NCBI GenBank assembly: GCA_947561395.2
Contig: OX387192.1
Location: 33,253,520-33,317,519 of the forward strand
Length of the DNA stretch: 64,000 nucleotides
Source: Buxus sempervirens
Lineage: Eukaryota > Streptophyta > Magnoliopsida > Buxales > Buxaceae
Direction: 5' to 3'
This document shows positions 1 to 11,000 of the stretch, one piece after another. The position numbers and the translations under genes are program-made. Position 1 is the first letter of the stretch, and each line of letters starts with the position of its first letter. The notes beneath the pieces are model-generated. The model saw only the letters and a list, made by a program, of their open reading frames with translations. It made no database searches and was not told the origin of the DNA.

Positions 1-1012
1 TTACAAACAGACATAGCATTCTATTGACAAATAATAGAGCTGTTCCATTATGCTGATCGCTTGTGGGTGGAAGGATAGAGACAGCTTATGTCAACCAAAG
101 GGACTTTTGGTAATTTTTGAAGGTTTTCTCACCCACGTCCTAGCGTTGGAGATGGTTAATTTGGTAGTTGGGTGCCATAGGGATCTGAAGAGGACTAGGG
201 GCCACAAGTGTTTGAAGATGGTTGGAGTAGTGTCATTTATGGAGAACAATTTGGAAAGATCTTAGATACATGTACTGGTGATCTTAAGGCAAAAGATATT
301 AAAAGGTTGATATTGCGGGATGGTTCTTCTCATTTGAACTTTATGTGCCAAGCTTGTTGACAAATCAGGATTGGTGGATTCTGGAAAATTTTTAAAGACA
401 AGAGGAGGGGCTGGAGGATGTTGAGACACATGTTTTAATGGGAAGGGTGATTAGCAGGAGGTTGGTGAGGTGGATACCTATATGTTGTCAGGTTAATGTA
501 ACCTGCTAGGAAAAAAATATGAGTTTGTTGTAAGAATTGTTGAATTACATCATAGGTCCATCTTCAAAGTACGTGTTGGGGCTCATAATGAGGAAATTTA
601 TATTGTGATTAAGGCTAGGTGAATATGGACTTTAGAATTGCCATCTCTAATAGGGATTGTAACTTGGATCTAGGGATTGATATGGGCTTTGGCCATTCAA
701 TAGATCTTATATTGTGTGCTCTCTACCTAAAGGCAACTCACTGTACTTGTCTTGACTTGAACTTAGAACTATGGTAGGATAAGAGCTAAAGGATCAAGAA
801 ATTGTGGGGCATAAACACCAAGTGAATTACCGTATAGGGATCATAGACATTTTATGCGAAGAGAACCCAGGTGGTGAAAAGCTCAAACGAGGGTTAAATG
901 AAGGGATTTTGAGGCCAAATTTAAATTTGACTTGAAAGGACTCTTTGTATCCTTTTTCGAGGCTTCTTGCCTATTTTCAATAAATCTTTCTTATTACCGA
1001 TAAAAAAAAAAG
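1..1012 (+). mobile_element. 3' end of a degenerate L1-type LINE (tentative)
   Basis: The stretch has no intact reading frame. It ends at 980-1011 with an AATAAA-like signal, a CTTATTACCGAT motif and an A-run, the usual 3' end of plant L1 elements. The matching 5' target duplication is not seen, so the element probably starts outside the window. The body is too decayed to assign domains. Confidence 0.45.
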
Positions 1013-1636
1013 AATGTGCTAGAGATTGTTGAGAAAGAGGAATATGAGGATTGCAAATTAGTAGGGGGAGACGGGGAGTGAGTTATGTACAAGGGGTGGT
1101 GATGTGGGTATGAGTTGAAAAGTGTATTTGTGTGATCAAGTTTGTTCAATATTGGAGCAATAACGATGAGACATGGAATTTTTGGGCTTACTTTGGAGGA
1201 AATTATGTATAAATAAGGGACATACCCTCTCCGACCCATGTACCATCTCCAACCTAACTCTAGGAAACATCACTGGTTAAACAGATCGGTCATGGTCCTT
1301 GGAGTAACCAATTCAATCTGACAGATTTATATGCCCCTTGAAAAATTACAATGGTATGAAAAGGTGATCAATAGTTACCTCCCCGCTCATGCATACATAA
1401 CTGGTATTAGAGGATAAACCTTTACAAAACTGGTATTAGAGGATAAAACTTCTACCTTGGTGATGATCCATTGTATGAAACTTGGATGAGAATGGCACAT
1501 CCAACAAGACCTAATTGGAATGAAAGGAAACCAAAAAAAAAGGAAAATGAATGATAGGACATTAAGCTAGATGGGTTTGGGCACCATATCCTGCTATCAG
1601 GACAAGATGAATGAATTAAAGGAAGTGCGTAAAGAC

Positions 1637-3400
1637 TTAAATAGTGTTGCAAGTTTGGAGGATTAAGCGTGTTTCAACCCCCTCCCTTAAAGAGAGGTTC
1701 CAGGATAGGACTAAGTGTGGCCTAGACAAGATTTTACTAATAAGGGCGTTAGGATTTTTCCCATGCCCGAAGAGTTTTGGAAACTGAGAAGAAAAGACTT
1801 GTTGGCCCAACCTTAGGTCATGCCAAAAATAAATAGATGAGCTTGAGCCCATTCAGTAGCGATTTTGTGAGTAAAAGTTTGGAGATAGAGCAACCACTAC
1901 CTTCCATGGGCTTCCCTTGGAAGTTCTAGCTTTATGGTTGATAGCTTGATCATTACAATGGGTACCATATTTGTTTGATATCACTTGATGCTATAGGGTA
2001 TTTTTATTTGTGTTAAAATTCCATCGCCATGTAGACTAAAGAGAGGAGACACAATCAAAGACATTGCCTAAATTAATACCACCTTTCTCCTTAGTCCTAT
2101 GTACTGCATCCACTAACAAGATGGTTTTTCTTTTAGATCCACCTCCCTCCTATGGGAAGTTCCTTTGAGCTCTCGCCGCTATCCTTGTCACTCTCTTGGG
2201 CACTCTAGACATCAACATAAAGTATACAGGGAGATGGGCTAATGCTGACTTGATGAGATTGATCCTCTCTCCTAAGGACGAGTAATTCCTCTTTCAAGAT
2301 GGTAGGTGCTTATCTATTTTCTCATGGACTAGTCCTAAGGGGATAAGCTCCCAGGAATCCCTCATAAAGGGATACCCAACTAAAACGGGGTAATGAACTT
2401 ACCAAACACTCTAGGGTATATGGTAGCTTACGAGTCATCTCCTACTGGACATTCAGCTCCATGATGATGCTTTTCTCCACGTTTACCATTGGTCCTTACT
2501 CCACTTTAAAGGTTTGAAAAATAAATCTGAGCCATTGAACTTGAGAGTGATCTACTTCTAAAATATTATGGCGTTACTGGCAAAATGTAGGTGGCTCACT
2601 GTGAGGAAGTTTCTACCCACCTAAAAAACTTCTAATCAAATCCTTCTCTTGTGCTTCTGTAGGGAACGAGCCTTAGACTTTATTACCAATCTAAAGAGAA
2701 AAGGCGATAAAGGGTCTCCTTGTCTCAAGCCCCTTCATGTATGGGAAAAGAGCAACGACTATTCTGTTTAAGGCAAATGATAAATATACTTTGCTTATAA
2801 ACACTTTTATCCACCTTTTTTTTATTTATTATTATCTCAACCCAAAACCTTTCCACCGAAGAACTGAATCTAAGGACTCCGGTTCCATCGGTCATAGACT
2901 TTCTCCAAAGTCCAAAGCCAGTTTGTAATTAATTCATCCGGTCATAGACTTTCTCCAAATCCAGCTTGTAATTAATTCCTGGATGCTCTGACTGAAGGCA
3001 ACTGTGCACATTCATTAGCTATCAACATACAGTCTTGGATCTGCCTTCGTCGGATAAATGCACTTTGATTGCTGATATTATTATTGGTAGCATTATGCTG
3101 ATTCTTTGGGAAAGGACTTCTGCAATGATATCATAAGGACTCGTATAGGTCTACAATCCTTAGTCTCCCCCTGCCCACACTGTTTTTGGAATGAGCATGA
3201 GGACTGTTGCATTCATTATTTTGTTTATTACTCCTGATGAGCGGAATTCTCGGAAATCTGCATCGATTCCTTTTTAATGGGCGTCCCAATTCTGTTGATA
3301 AGAGAGGAGCTTGACTAAAGTTTGAAGGTAACCAAAGGCTTGGAGAGAGTCATTAGAGCTGATATTGCACTTCGATGGCGAGCACTATTAGATCTTACTT
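1637..3400 (-). mobile_element. Degenerate L1-type LINE (reverse transcriptase C-terminal part and zf-RVT)
   Basis: In L1 order on the minus strand I read a decayed palm motif CKLDLEKVYDRMN (about 2940-2980), the thumb/connection block WKRNYSSLGERINLIKSAL (about 2230-2320; first residues approximate), then a zf-RVT-like segment SIYFWHDLRLGQQVFSSQF (about 1780-1850). Frameshifts and stops break all of it. A 49-base stretch around 2889-2980 is duplicated in tandem. It lies in MED14 intron 1, in antisense orientation. Confidence 0.75.
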
Positions 3401-3405
3401 TTGAC

Positions 3406-3591
3406 TTAAGGTCTCATCTGTTTCTTTGTATGCCTTGTTAAAAGGGATAGATAATATACCAGGACATTAGCTAGGGATGTCTTGATTAGGATAATTCTAC
3501 CATCAAAAGATAGGTAATTCCTCTTCCACAAGGCTAATTTATTATCTATTTTCTCTAAAATTGTATCGTAGAAGCTACCCTTTATGCAAAC

Positions 3592-3631
<40 letters not shown>

Positions 3632-4053
3632 CAAAAACAAAAAAAAAAAAACAACAAAAGGCAATCTAAGTAACAGATCATTCTTGAAGTCGACAACCCA
3701 TCAGTTGAGAACCCCTCTTCCAAAATCTTCCTATCTGCATGATCATCAAACTACTTCTCTGAAGATGCACTTTCAACCCTAAAAACATTTCAGAACATCT
3801 AAAAATACATCTAATGAAGAAAACTTGTTCTGTAGATGCTTCTAGGAATAGGATGCTATCATCTGCAAATTAAAGTTAAGATAATGTACAATTCCTACAA
3901 CCTTGGAAACCTTTTATTAAGCCTAGAATCTCTCCAGATCAGAAAGGATGACTGAGAACTTAACTATTTCCAAAGTGAAAATAAAAGGGGAGACAGCATC
4001 CCCCTTCCTAAGCCCCCAAGAGATGTTCTCAGTCAACTTTTTGAGAAGGTGAG
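3406..4053 (-). mobile_element. L1-type LINE fragment, downstream half (RT core and thumb)
   Basis: Minus-strand reading gives SWGLRKGDAVSPFIFTLEIV (about 3960-4020), the catalytic FADDSILFLEASTEQ (about 3825-3870) and WKRNYLSFDGRIILIKTSL (about 3445-3510). These are successive blocks of one plant L1 reverse transcriptase. The fragment is a second copy beside 1637-3400, since the WKRNYLS block occurs in both. A 33-base C homopolymer interrupts it at 3595-3627. Confidence 0.8.
3595..3627 (+). repeat. Poly-C homopolymer, 33 bases
   Basis: An uninterrupted run of 33 C is followed by an A-rich stretch (3631-3655), inside an L1 remnant. The exact length may be an assembly estimate, since such runs are poorly resolved by most sequencing methods. 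Confidence 0.95.
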
Positions 4054-6443
4054 TGTGCGCACCCCATTTCGGGCCGCACGACGAGGTGTATGCGAAGTGA
4101 TGCTCGCCTCGGGACTAGTTTGGAGTCACCACTGCCTGAGAGGTGCAGGCAGACACAAAAGGAACACCTATTTGGGCCTAATTATTCTGGTCTACGGCTT
4201 TTTAGAGATCTGAGCAAGTTCTCGGTTACGTCTAGGGAAGTCCGAAGACACCCTAGTCCGCCCCGTCGGTTAACGGGTCCCATGGGTCTCCTTGGTTCTG
4301 AGTCAACTTATTTCTCACCCAATTTCTAAGCCAGCATGCACACTTATTTGGTCTGAGTGGGGACCATTGAAGGTGTAGGTCCCTTTTATTTTGATTTTAT
4401 CTTTTTATTTAGTGGAATGGGTCGGACCCGGGTCCTGTTGGAAGACCCGTGGGTTGCCATGATTGGGCCTGGGGCTCAGTTGGGTTATTGGGTAACCCAT
4501 TTGGTTATTTAGATTTTATTCATTTACAATTTGTTTGGGCTTAATGGGCTTGGAATGGGCCCATTAGCCAAGGGTCAAGGGGCCTGGGCCTGTTTATTGA
4601 AAACAGGCCTGGTATAGGCCAGTCAAAATGTGGGCCACTCAAGTGGGCCCAAGGTGGGTCTTGGTGGGCCCATTTAGGCCCATGGTCCATAGGGGGCTAA
4701 GAATAGCCCACTTAACCTCTTGGAACGGGTCAGGTTAGCTCAGGTCGGAACAAATCCAACCGGGCCAAAAATCGTATTATTTTAAGTCATTTCACAATCG
4801 CCCGTATTTGCTATACGGACTAGCCTTGCTCGTGGATGTAATTCGGTTCGGGCTTGCCCGTGCAATAAATACGGGCATACCCGAACCGTACTGAGTTTAC
4901 GGGCGCTTCCCATTTTACGTTTCTGTGATCCGATTCTGACTGGGATTACTCCGGCATGATCCTTGGGTACTCCGGCGACCTCTGTGGTGATTTACAGGAT
5001 TCTCATTGTAATGCATTTGCTCCATTTGCCTTGTTTGGCCTAAAAGGCCTTCTTTCTCCTTCTTTAGCATCTTTTGGAGAAGTATTCTTTTCTTCTAGTC
5101 ATTCATGATTGTTGTCAAGAAGGGATGGAAAGGGAAATTACAGGGAATCTTAAGTTCATAGCTCTTCTTGTAATGGTAACCAAAATCAATTCATAATCAT
5201 TCCTATGGCGCCTTTGATAATCTTTGGTTACTTCCTCCTTTTTTTACATGGGAATGATCACTTTAGATCAAATTTCTCACCACATACAGCAGCCAACAAA
5301 TATGTTAAATATGACATGATGAGATCAAAACATAAGTGAACTTAAGAAAGTAGCAGGAATAACTGAAATTTACTTAAAACTGTAGGAATGCTTACAGTGT
5401 AATTCCTGCTTTACTTTGGTGTGTAGTTATTCTTCCGAATGAATTTGGCAGCACTTCCGCGTCTCCTTGAATTTCCAAATTGGGTTTTGAAGAGAGTTTT
5501 GTGGGGTTTCTTTATTAAAAGGTGTAAAAGGCAGAGTTTGGGCAGGGTTTTGGCTTACAAGGGGTATTTTGGGTATTATGATATTTGGGATTGGGGTGGC
5601 AGCACCTGGGCGTGGCAATCACAAAGAGGGAGAGGGGATAGGCTAGAGGGAATAGCTTGCACAAATGGAGGGCTGGCCCCCTATTTATAGCCAAAATTTT
5701 CGTGCCCGTAATTCAAATATGGGCGAAAAACGCACATTTTCAAATCTCGCAAAATCGGCCGTACGGGACGCGTGTCCCGTCGTACAGCGACACGCGTCCC
5801 CTTCTAGAAGCTTGCCCGTATTTGAAATACGGGCATGCCTCGCCCGTACTTCAAATACGGGCGCGCACGTTTTTAAAATGCCGGATTTCAAATGCTTTAT
5901 TAAATCTGATTTATTTAAAGATTTTTATCCTATTTTTGATTATTTTATTATAAAAACGAGATTCTTTTATTAAAATATTATTAAAAAATAAAGATATTTC
6001 TATTAAATGATTATTTCATTTATTTAATTTATTTATTCTGCTTTTTGCTGTTGTTTTGCCACATGGGCAGCTTTCTTTGAAATTTCAACTGCCCATAACT
6101 TTTCCGTCCGATATTCGATTTCAGCAAATTTGGTGTTGTTGGAATCGGCTCGGAACCCACTATCCACTGGGATCAAATTGGGCAGTTGAATTGGGGTCGA
6201 GCAAAAAGTCAACTTTCGCTCCCCCAAAAGTTTGACTGGCCCAAAACTTCCTCATCCGGACTCCGATTCTGGCAAACTCGGTTGTGTTAGAACCGTGTCG
6301 AAATGCTCTTTTTAATGAGAGGAAGTTTGATGGCCAATTCTCTTTGGATTAAAAAGTCAATTTTCAGGCCCCTCAGGGTTTGACTTTTTAATTGAAATTT
6401 TTATTTTCTACATTTTTGGGGGTACAAAAATCAGGTGCTAACA
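4054..6443. mobile_element. 2.39-kb solo LTR, probably Ty3/gypsy
   Basis: The element starts TGTGCGCACCCC and ends GGTGCTAACA (TG...CA) and is flanked by an exact 5-bp target duplication GTGAG (4049-4053 and 6444-6448). It contains no coding domains, so it reads as a single long LTR left by recombination. A TATA-like CCCTATTTATAG is at about 5680-5691. Its GC content is higher than the surroundings, with repeated CCCGTATTT/AAATACGGG motifs at 4799-4880 and 5700-5865. Such long LTRs are typical of gypsy lineages such as Tat/Ogre; the lineage is inferred. Confidence 0.8.
5765..5862. repeat. Palindromic motifs inside the solo LTR
   Basis: A perfect 12-bp inverted repeat (GGGACGCGTGTC at 5765-5776, its complement at 5789-5800, loop 12) is followed by two near-palindromes of the GCCCGTA...TACGGGC type at 5813-5833 and 5841-5862. 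A diverged copy lies near 5703-5725 and others near 4800-4880. They sit just downstream of the LTR's TATA-like motif. Confidence 0.8.
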
Positions 6444-6448
6444 GTGAG

Positions 6449-7375
6449 ATAATGTACAATTCCTACAAGTATGCTGGAAAACTTTTTTTAAAAGCCAAGA
6501 CTTTCTCCAGACCACAAAAGATGACTCAGGAAATAACTAACCACTGTGAAAAAGAAAAAAAAAGTTTTTTTTTGGGGGTGGGGGGAGGACCCCCTTGCCT
6601 TAGTGCCCTAGGGGATGAGAAAGGTCCAACCACTCTTCTATTAATTGAAGGAAAATATCACGTTATTGAGGCAACCTTTGATACATTTACACATCTCCAA
6701 AACCTTTCCTTCGTAAGACTGAGTCTAGAAACCTCATTCCACTCGATCATACGCCTATCAAGATCCAATTTGCCAACAAGTACCTCCTTCCTACTCTGAG
6801 AATACTCCTCAACATGCTCATTAGCACTAAAACACTGTCTAAAATCTGTCAACCCTTGACAAAGGCACTATGGTTGTTTGAAATGAGAGACTCCACCATA
6901 TCCACAATCCTTAGTGAGAGCCGCTTAGCATAGAGACTAGTTGTTAAACTAATGGGCTGAAAGTCTTTGATGTCAACTACTCCATGGTATTTTGAAATTA
7001 AACCTAGAATGGTGGCATTGGTAATCTTGTTGACAATTCAAATGTATGAAAATCCTCGAAAACTGTCATAAGATTGTTCGTCACTATCTCCCAACAATGC
7101 TTATAAAAAGCCATAGAAAACCCATTAGTTCCGGGTGCTTTATGTCTCCCAAGCTAACCCGCTACTAGCTTAACCTCCTCCTCCTCAAACATCCACTCTA
7201 GCCATTGATGGTTGCTCTCACTCAGCTTTGAACAAGTTATGTTTCCTAAGTCAAAGCTAAAGGTTTCCTCTATAGTGTATAAGGAGGAATATAAGGTAGA
7301 GAAGCTCTTGATAATTTCTTCCTCGCTCTCCAAACTCCACGTGAGACCTCCACTTTTGGTATTGTATTTTTTTTT
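6449..7375 (-). mobile_element. L1-type LINE fragment, upstream half (pre-RT and RT N-terminal part)
   Basis: Minus-strand reading gives LESEEEIIKSFSTLY (about 7280-7330), HKAPGTNGFSMAFYKHCWEI (about 7085-7150), then NEHVEEYSQSRKEVLVGKLD (about 6770-6830) and RALRQGGPPP (about 6580-6615). This is the conserved order of a plant L1 reverse transcriptase. It appears to be the 5' half of the copy whose 3' half is 3406-4048, split by the solo LTR. About 160 bases next to the LTR (6449-6610) resemble 3878-4030, so the two halves overlap. Confidence 0.8.
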
Positions 7376-7395
7376 CTTTTTCTAGTAGCCATTTT

Positions 7396-7561
7396 GTGAG
7401 GGCGAGCGTTGCCCCAATGGTAATGTTGTTCCATGTGGCCTAAAGGTTGTGGGTTCAGGTCACAAGAAACAGCCTCCTCGCTTTCGGGGGTAAGGTTGCG
7501 TAGATCAAACCCTCCCTGGATCCCACATAGTGGAGGGAGCCTCGTGCACTATGCTAGCCCT
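7396..7561 (+). mobile_element. Au-like tRNA-derived SINE
   Basis: The 5' part is tRNA-like with a box B (GGTTCAGGTC, about 7452-7461). The 3' part ends GGAGCCTCGTGCACTATG-like, as in the plant Au SINE family. The element is flanked by a 13-bp target duplication with one mismatch (7383-7395 and 7562-7574). It lies in MED14 intron 1 beside an L1, whose machinery normally moves SINEs. Confidence 0.8.
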
Positions 7562-8078
7562 TAGTATCCATTTTTTCATTTACTCTATCTCTGTCTCTAT
7601 CTCCCTCTCTAATCTGGTAAATAGTTAATTAAAGAGTGCAAATTGTAGGGTTTCAAGTAATTCTTAAATAATAAGATTATGAATATAATTTGTTACTTGA
7701 CCTTCAAGTAATTCTCATATCCTTTAGCTAATAGGGTTTCAAGTAATTTGTTACCTAGTGAAATAATTACTTTTTTATTAATATAAGTTAGTGACAATTA
7801 GTTTACTTTTGAATATATAGTACCTCTTCTTTCTAGTGTGAGTTAGTGCTCCCAGGAAACTTGGTCAAACTCAGCCTATTTGACAAATCAATGCTAACAA
7901 CAACCAGGCATGGAAAGTCAAAATCGTCATTCTTAGTACTTCTCAATTTTTCTGGGGGGTTGACAGTTGGTTCTAGTCCTATAGCCCTCCTTAATGGAGA
8001 TAAAAATGTCTTTTATATTTCCTTGAATCTTGTTAATGCATTTAACTCTTGATACACCCTTGGGGATTTTGTCTGCAG

Positions 8079-11000
8079 GTTCCATTGATACAGTACTGTC
8101 AACAACTCGCATCTACTCTTTCAAGTCATGATACATGTTTTACGCAAGCTGCCGATTCACTTTTCTTCATGCATGAGGGGTTGCAGCAAGCCCGTGCTCC
8201 TATTTATGATGTCCCATCTGCTATTGAAGTTCTCCTCACAGGAACTTATCAGCGATTACCAAAATGTATAGAAGACATCGGAATGCAGAGTACATTAACC
8301 CCAGATCAGCAGAAACCTGCTTTAAAAAAGTTGGACACACTTTTGCGATCGAAATTGCTTGAAATTTCAATTCCTAAAGAAATTTCTGAAGTAAAGGTTT
8401 CTAATGGTACTGCACATCTTCATGTAGAGGGGGAATTTAAGGTTCTCCTCACTCTTGGTTATCGGGGACATCTATCAATGTGGAGGATTCTTCATCTGGA
8501 GCTGCTTGTAGGTGAGAAAAGTGGGCCTGTGATGCTTGAAGAATCGCGAAGACATGCTCTTGGAGATGATCTAGAGCACAGAATGGCTGCAGCTGAAAAT
8601 CCATTCATGATTCTTTACTCCATTCTCCACGAGCTCTGCATTGCACTCATTATGGACACTGTTATAAGACAAGTACAGGTGCTTCGTCAAGGCAGATGGA
8701 AGGATGCTATACGCTTTGAGCTTATATCTGAAGGTGGTGCAGCACAAGGAGGAAGTACTGGTCCTATGCAGAGTGCTCAAGATGGGGATGCTGACTTGGC
8801 TGGTCTAAAAATTCCTGGTTTGAAAATTATGTACTGGCTAGAATTCAGCAAAAACTCTGGAACATCTGATTCAGGGACATGCCCATTTATTAAGATTGAA
8901 CCAGGACCGGATCTGCAGATTAAGTGTCTTCATAATACTTTTGTCATAGACCCATTGACTGGAAAAGAGGCCGAATTTTCCCTAGATCAAAGTTGCATTG
9001 ATGTTGAGAGATTGCTCCTAAGAGCTATTTCTTGTCATAGATACACTCGTCTGCTTGAAGTCCATAGAGAGCTTGGAAGAAATGGTCAGATCTGTCAGAC
9101 TTCTAGTGATGTTCTTCTTCAATGCCATGGAGATGAACCTGATGGAGACTATAAAAAGGTTAGTTTTACAGATAACTGTCAGTGGTACATTTGTGTATGC
9201 TATTATTTATGATTTTTTCATGAAGTGTTCACCCTTTATGGGGATGGAGTTAATTAGCTAATTCTTTGTTGCCATACACTGGATGATCTTAATCATCCAT
9301 TCTTTCTCATTATCTTCTGGAGTTGTGTAATTTTCCAATTTATTCTGCTTAGATGGTACTGATCATTGTGTTAAATTAACTTTGGAGTACAGTATCTTCA
9401 TGGTCGGATTACTAATTTAATGTGGTTTTATGCATTGCATACGCCTACATAATAGTGCTGTACTTATATTAATATTTTTTTATTTCGGTATGGTTCACTT
9501 CAGATTTTTTTTTTTTTTGTGTTGATTGTTTTTTTTAATATACCTTCTCATTGCTTTAGATTGCCAACTGAACCACTAATGTCGTCGTAAAAAATTAATT
9601 GTCATTACGTTCTTTTGACAGGTCAGTTGGTTTTCATCTAAATTTACAGAACTATGTATATATAAATGTATATCATATTTTGTGTATTGTAAAAATTATA
9701 CTCATTAAACATATCCAAATTTGGTCCATTATAGGGGTTTGGATTGCTCAATTACTTGGTTTGAAATTGCACTCGTGCTCAGGCTAAAATTGTTAGGCTC
9801 AGTCACCTCTTACAGCACTCTGTACTCAGCTTGGCCCAGTCAACATATAGTTACTTGAAATGCATAAAATATTAATTAGTAAAATCTGTAAGGTATTTGT
9901 GTATGCTTGTTAAATCACTAAAATCCAATGCACTTGCTTAATAGCGTCCTTGACATTTATTGCATAAAATAGTTTCAGACAATGATGGGCTCGATTAAGG
10001 CCAGACTTGGGCCTAAATATAAAGCCTCAACTGTGGACCTTTTTGGGCTAGCTTGGGTCAATAATTTATATCTTTTAATATAAGTGGTTGAAGCCTGGAT
10101 TTCTTATTCAATTTGCACCCCTAAGGACATATTTTATATAGACTAACATTAAGGGTCTAAAATTGAAAAATATTTTTCCCAGAATTCTTGGTTCCTATCT
10201 TTGGACTCAAATAATTATCTTTCTTAATTGCTTTAAGTAGATGCATGTGCATGAATTATTTAAGGTACACAAAATAAACGGATTGTAACTCCCCAAAAAA
10301 ATCATGCTTCAACAATACCTCTGCTTTTTGGCCTTAAAAACCATTTGGAAGATCAAATTGATCAAGGCCTTCTCTTATGACATGTTTGAAATCATATTGT
10401 TTAGTCTATGTATAAACTCAAATCTTACAAAAGAGAGTCACGGGAGTGCTTCTTTGAAAATTTACTCGTAGTTTCAAAGATTTTGGATATTTTAACAACA
10501 CTGGTGGTACAGTATGTACATTTCTTGAAAAAAAATTACATTGTGAGATTCTATCAATGTCTTTGAGAATAATATGTTCTTCCAATGCCCCCTGGTGATG
10601 GTGTCTCAGCGGGGTGAAACTGAAAGTTTTTGCTGGAAAATCTGGTTATTTCCTGAAGATTCTGTGTATTGATGATAAGAATGCATCCTCTGTTTTGTTC
10701 CCTCCATAAATTCAATCAAGTGCACTTGACTCCATAGATGTTAAGATTGGCCTCTTATGAAGGCTGGTTTTCCCTGGGTGGGCTTAAAATTGTTATTGCA
10801 TGATTTCAGGATCTTCCATTTAAGCATGAAGTTAATAACTTAATAGATGATAATAGAGCTAATTGCATTTTCTTCATAATCCTGGAGTTGCTTGGTTGTT
10901 ATATGTGTAATTTTTTTGAATTCGTGAAATCTTAAATTGCATGCATAAATAAAGGACTTTTTGAGGGTGAGCTTCAGTATGATTTCATGGTAATTTCCTG

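Noticed and set aside
6392-6799. 135-codon open frame
   Set aside because: It runs through the solo LTR end and an antisense L1 remnant; the real signal is on the other strand.
7400-7470. Possible tRNA gene
   Set aside because: Only box B and a loose box A are tRNA-like, no cloverleaf can be drawn, and the 3' part and target duplications identify a SINE.
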